Origin: Streptomyces sp. WMMC500
GTDB taxonomy: Bacteria; Actinomycetota; Actinomycetes; Streptomycetales; Streptomycetaceae
Reading direction: 5' to 3'
Assembly: GCF_027497195.1 (NCBI RefSeq)
Contig: NZ_CP114905.1
Location: forward strand, 4,599,001-4,663,000
DNA length: 64,000 bases
Shown here: positions 61,431 to 64,000 of the stretch, in pieces
How the letters are laid out: the number at the start of each line of letters is the position of its first letter
How positions within the stretch are numbered: position 1 is the stretch's first letter
The notes under the pieces: model-generated
What the model saw: only the letters and a program-made list of their open reading frames with translations
The model's database searches: none
What the model was told of the DNA's origin: nothing
Program-made: the position numbers and the translations under genes

Positions 61431-62488
61431 AGCGGGAACTCCGATGCGGGGCGGGGGTGGACGGCCGCGGCGCGGGCGGGGCGCATGCCGGCGTGGTCGC
61501 GCATCGCCTCGTGGGCGGCCTCCGCGAAGCGGGCCACGGCCGGGTTGTGGCCGTCCGCCGGCCACGCCGCGGACGTACGCCAGCCGATCGGCTCGCCGGC
61601 CAGCGGGCGCCACACCGTACCGGGGCCCGTGGTGGTACGGGGCAGCAGGGCGACGGCGCCGCCGGGGGCGGGCGGGGCGTCGGGGGCGTCGAGTGGGTCG
61701 GGAGGTTCAAGTGCTTCGGGTGCTTCGTGTGCTTCGGATGCGGCGGGCTGCTCCGGGGCGGCCGGGCCCGCGGGGGCCGTGGAGAGGACGAGGGCGCGGG
61801 TGAAGTCCCCGCCGGCCGCCTCGTGGACGGCGGCCGGGGTGCAGCCGTGCCGGGCGCAGGCCGTGAGCACCTCGTCGTACAGCGCCGGGTCGTCGGCCCG
61901 CGGCGTGAGGACGAGCGCGCGCCCGCTCAGGTCGGCCGCGGTCAGCCGGCCGCCCGCGGCGAGCGGGTCGGTGGCGGCGAGGAGCGCGCCGAGCGGCTGG
62001 TGGAGTACGGGCCCGAAGGCGAGCCCGGGTGCGGGACACGGATGCCGTACGACGCCCGCGTCGAGGGTGCCGGCCGCCAGCTCGCGGACCTGCGCGGTCG
62101 TGGTCAGCTCGCGCAGCTCCAGCTCGCCGCCCGGGGACCGCTCGCGGTAGCCGGTGATGAGCGCGGCGACGGCGGCCGGGCCCAGGTGCGGCGGGACGGC
62201 GGCGCGCAACGTACCGGCCGCACCGCTGCCGATCCGCGCCACCGCAGCCGCGAGCCGGTCAGCGGCGGCGAGCACCCGGTCGGCCTCCGCGAGCACGAGC
62301 CGGCCCGCGGGGGTCAGCGCCGTGCCCTGGCTGCCGCGGTCGAAGAGCCGCACGCCCAGCTCGCGCTCCAGCCGGCGGATGCGCTGGGAGAGCGACGGCT
62401 GCGCGATGCGCAGCCGCTCGGCGGCGCGGCCGAAGTGGCGTTCCTCGGCGACCGCCCTGAAGTAGCGCAGATGCCGGAGGAGGTCCAT
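61427..62488 (-). CDS. LysR-family transcriptional regulator
   Basis: A 353-residue regulator. The N-terminal winged HTH is HLRYFRAVAEERHFGRAAERLRIAQPSLSQRIRRLE (domain span), and the rest is the periplasmic-binding-protein-like effector domain. An Ala/Glu/Pro-rich insert (APEALEPPDPLDAPDAPPAP) lies late in the effector domain, unusual for the family. It is cotranscribed with the downstream beta-lactamase-like gene and divergent from a PBP gene. ATG 62488. Confidence 0.9.
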   Translation of the reverse strand: MDLLRHLRYFRAVAEERHFGRAAERLRIAQPSLSQRIRRLERELGVRLFDRGSQGTALTPAGRLVLAEADRVLAAADRLAAAVARIGSGAAGTLRAAVPPHLGPAAVAALITGYRERSPGGELELRELTTTAQVRELAAGTLDAGVVRHPCPAPGLAFGPVLHQPLGALLAATDPLAAGGRLTAADLSGRALVLTPRADDPALYDEVLTACARHGCTPAAVHEAAGGDFTRALVLSTAPAGPAAPEQPAASEAHEAPEALEPPDPLDAPDAPPAPGGAVALLPRTTTGPGTVWRPLAGEPIGWRTSAAWPADGHNPAVARFAEAAHEAMRDHAGMRPARAAAVHPRPASEFPL

Positions 62489-62512
62489 GAGCGGTGAGGA
62501 TAGTCAATCGCC

Positions 62513-62531
62513 TATGGGATCGATGACGATA
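62513..62531. promoter_or_regulatory. Candidate LysR-type operator
   Basis: TAT-N13-ATA (62513-62531) around a GATCGATGACG core lies in the 87-bp divergent spacer between the LysR and PBP genes, a locally AT-rich spot. It fits the loose T-N11-A rule. Pattern match only. Confidence 0.3.
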
Positions 62532-62575
62532 TTGGTCTTGGACTGAGGGGCGGGGCGGCTGGTCTGCTGTCCGGC

Positions 62576-64000
62576 ATGACAGGACATGGGGTGGGGTACG
62601 GGGACGGGACGCGGAGCGGCTACGAGGACGGGGCTTACGGCGCCTACGGCGGTTCGTACGGCGCGGACCCGTACGGCGTCGATCTCTCCCGCGCCGCGCC
62701 CGTGCGGCGGGGCCGGCGACGCCGGCGCCGTGGTCCGGTGCTCGCCGCCGTGGCGGTGGTGCTGGCCGGCGGCGGGTACTGGGCGGCGACGGCCGGGCCG
62801 CTCGACGGCGGCGCGGACGGCGGCGGGGCCGCGGATCCGGCGGCGCGGCGGACGGCGGAGCGGTTCCTGGACGGTTGGTCGGCGGGGCGGATGGGGGCCG
62901 CGGCGAAGCTGACGGACTCGCCGGCCGAGGCCGAGCGGATCCTTGCGAGCTTCACGGAGGGCCTGGAGATCGGCAGGCCGAAGCTGACGGCGGGCCGGGC
63001 CCGCGCCGACGGCGACGGCGGGGCGCGCGTGGCGTACACCGCGAAGATGCCCGTACGGGGCCTCGGCACCTGGACGTACGCCGCGACGCTCCCGCTGACC
63101 CGCGACGACGGCGGGACGTGGCGGGTGCGGTGGGAGCTGGGCCTGGTGCATCCGAAGCTGACGGAGACGGAGAAGTTCCGGCTCGTGCGCGAGGAGTCGG
63201 CGCAACTGGACGCCGTCGACCGCGACGGTGCGGCCGTCTCCGCCGCGGACCACCCGTCGCTGGCGGGTGTGCTGGGCCTCGGCGGCGGACTGCCGCAGGG
63301 CGCGGTGCAGGTCGTCGACCGGCACACGGGGGACGTACGGAGTACGGAGGCGCGTTTCGGAGCGCGGCGGGACGCGGGCGACGGGACGGTGCGTACGACG
63401 GTGGACGCGGAGCTGCAGGGCGCCGCAGAGGCGGCGATGGAGCGGCACGTCGGCGGGCGCAACGCGGGGCTCGTCGCGCTCGACATGGACAGCGGCGAGG
63501 TGCTGGCCGCCGCCAACTCGCCGGCCGCGGGCTTCAACCGGGCCTTCCAGGGCACCTACGCGCCCGGCTCGACGTGGAAGGTCGTCACGACGGCCGCGCT
63601 GCTGAACAAGGGCGCGGTCAGCCCCGGGACCACGGTGGACTGCCCGAAGTACCTGACGGTCGGGAAGCGGTTCCACAACGTGGAGACCTCGGAGATCCCC
63701 GGCGCGACCTTCCGCGAGGACTTCATCCACTCCTGCAACACCGCCTTCGTCGCGCTGCGCGACTCGCTCGGCGACGAGGAGATGACGGACTTCGCGCACC
63801 GGTACTTCGGGATCGGGGAGGTGTGGAACACGGGGGTGCCGTCGTTCGACGGGGAGGTGCCGGTGCCGGGGGACGAGACGGAGAAGGCCGCGGCGCTCTT
63901 CGGGCAGGGGCGGCTGCGGGCGAACCCGCTGGTGATGGCGTCGGTCACGGCGACGGCGGCGACGGGTACGTTCCGGCAGCCGGTGATCGTGGAGGGCTCT
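62576..64000 (+). CDS. Penicillin-binding transpeptidase with MecA-N-like domain (cut by the right edge)
   Basis: The visible 475 residues begin with a Gly/Tyr-rich cytoplasmic tail, a basic RRGRRRRRRG stretch and one membrane helix (PVLAAVAVVLAGGGYWAA). An NTF2-like MecA-N-type domain (about 90-190) follows, and then the transpeptidase domain with SxxK as STWK (Ser332) and SxN as SCN in FIHSCNTAF. The KTG motif lies beyond the window. Such class B enzymes crosslink peptidoglycan, and some are beta-lactam resistant. It is divergent from the LysR/beta-lactamase-like operon. Confidence 0.9.
   Translation, partial: MTGHGVGYGDGTRSGYEDGAYGAYGGSYGADPYGVDLSRAAPVRRGRRRRRRGPVLAAVAVVLAGGGYWAATAGPLDGGADGGGAADPAARRTAERFLDGWSAGRMGAAAKLTDSPAEAERILASFTEGLEIGRPKLTAGRARADGDGGARVAYTAKMPVRGLGTWTYAATLPLTRDDGGTWRVRWELGLVHPKLTETEKFRLVREESAQLDAVDRDGAAVSAADHPSLAGVLGLGGGLPQGAVQVVDRHTGDVRSTEARFGARRDAGDGTVRTTVDAELQGAAEAAMERHVGGRNAGLVALDMDSGEVLAAANSPAAGFNRAFQGTYAPGSTWKVVTTAALLNKGAVSPGTTVDCPKYLTVGKRFHNVETSEIPGATFREDFIHSCNTAFVALRDSLGDEEMTDFAHRYFGIGEVWNTGVPSFDGEVPVPGDETEKAAALFGQGRLRANPLVMASVTATAATGTFRQPVIVEGS

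Noticed and set aside
1..64000. tRNA, rRNA, CRISPR arrays, complete insertion sequences
   Set aside because: None recognised by eye on either strand; a covariance-model scan would be needed to exclude small RNAs.

Overview
The window comes from a high-GC actinomycete chromosome, almost certainly a streptomycete. It holds the replication-origin-proximal core in the order usual for Streptomyces: dnaA, then rpmH-rnpA-yidD-yidC-jag-rsmG-parA-parB, trxA-trxB, sigM with its anti-sigma factor, murJ, cca, inositol-phosphate synthase, femX, rpsF-ssb-rpsR-rplI and dnaB. GTG/TTG starts with GGAGG-type ribosome binding sites, seven GTTTCACGTGAAAC parS sites and TTGTCCACA DnaA boxes support this. The left edge should be the dnaA-side border of oriC; dnaN would lie just outside.

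Layout. 1-8.5 kb: replication, membrane-protein insertion and chromosome segregation. 8.5-12.4 kb: an acetyltransferase, the thioredoxin system, and an ECF sigma/zinc anti-sigma pair. 12.4-19.6 kb: a leftward envelope cluster of pseudokinase, MurJ lipid II flippase and a secreted DUF6049-type protein. 19.8-32.4 kb: CCA-adding enzyme, MFS transporter, inositol-phosphate synthase, a PadR regulator with a striking operator array, a class A penicillin-binding protein, a GT87 enzyme, and a FemX/alanine-racemase-like pair. 32.6-36 kb: the ribosomal/SSB operon and a MATE transporter. 36.4-40 kb: dnaB interrupted by two inteins. 40.0-43.4 kb: a decayed TniB/TniQ transposon-like segment carrying an HxlR regulator and an MFS pump. 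43.6-64 kb: accessory genes, including a four-gene ABC exporter operon, an EphD-like hydrolase-SDR fusion, secreted proteins, a CobW GTPase, a HEPN-MNT toxin-antitoxin-type module, and a LysR/beta-lactamase-like/PBP group cut by the right edge.

Most notable are: (1) dnaB with two inteins, a class 3-type intein in the P-loop whose homing endonuclease looks dead and a class 1 intein whose endonuclease motifs are intact; (2) a 1.2-kb HEPN-MNT insertion flanked by a perfect 67-bp direct repeat of the 5' end of a luciferase-like monooxygenase gene; (3) five 13-bp tandem repeats ending in a 9+1+9 palindrome upstream of padR; (4) degenerate enzymes in envelope contexts, namely an alanine-racemase-like protein without the usual catalytic-Tyr motif and a beta-lactamase-fold protein without the deacylation Glu.

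The core genes link replication initiation (DnaA, DnaB, SSB), segregation (ParA, ParB, parS) and envelope growth (YidC, MurJ, pseudokinase, PBP, FemX). Everything right of dnaB looks accessory.
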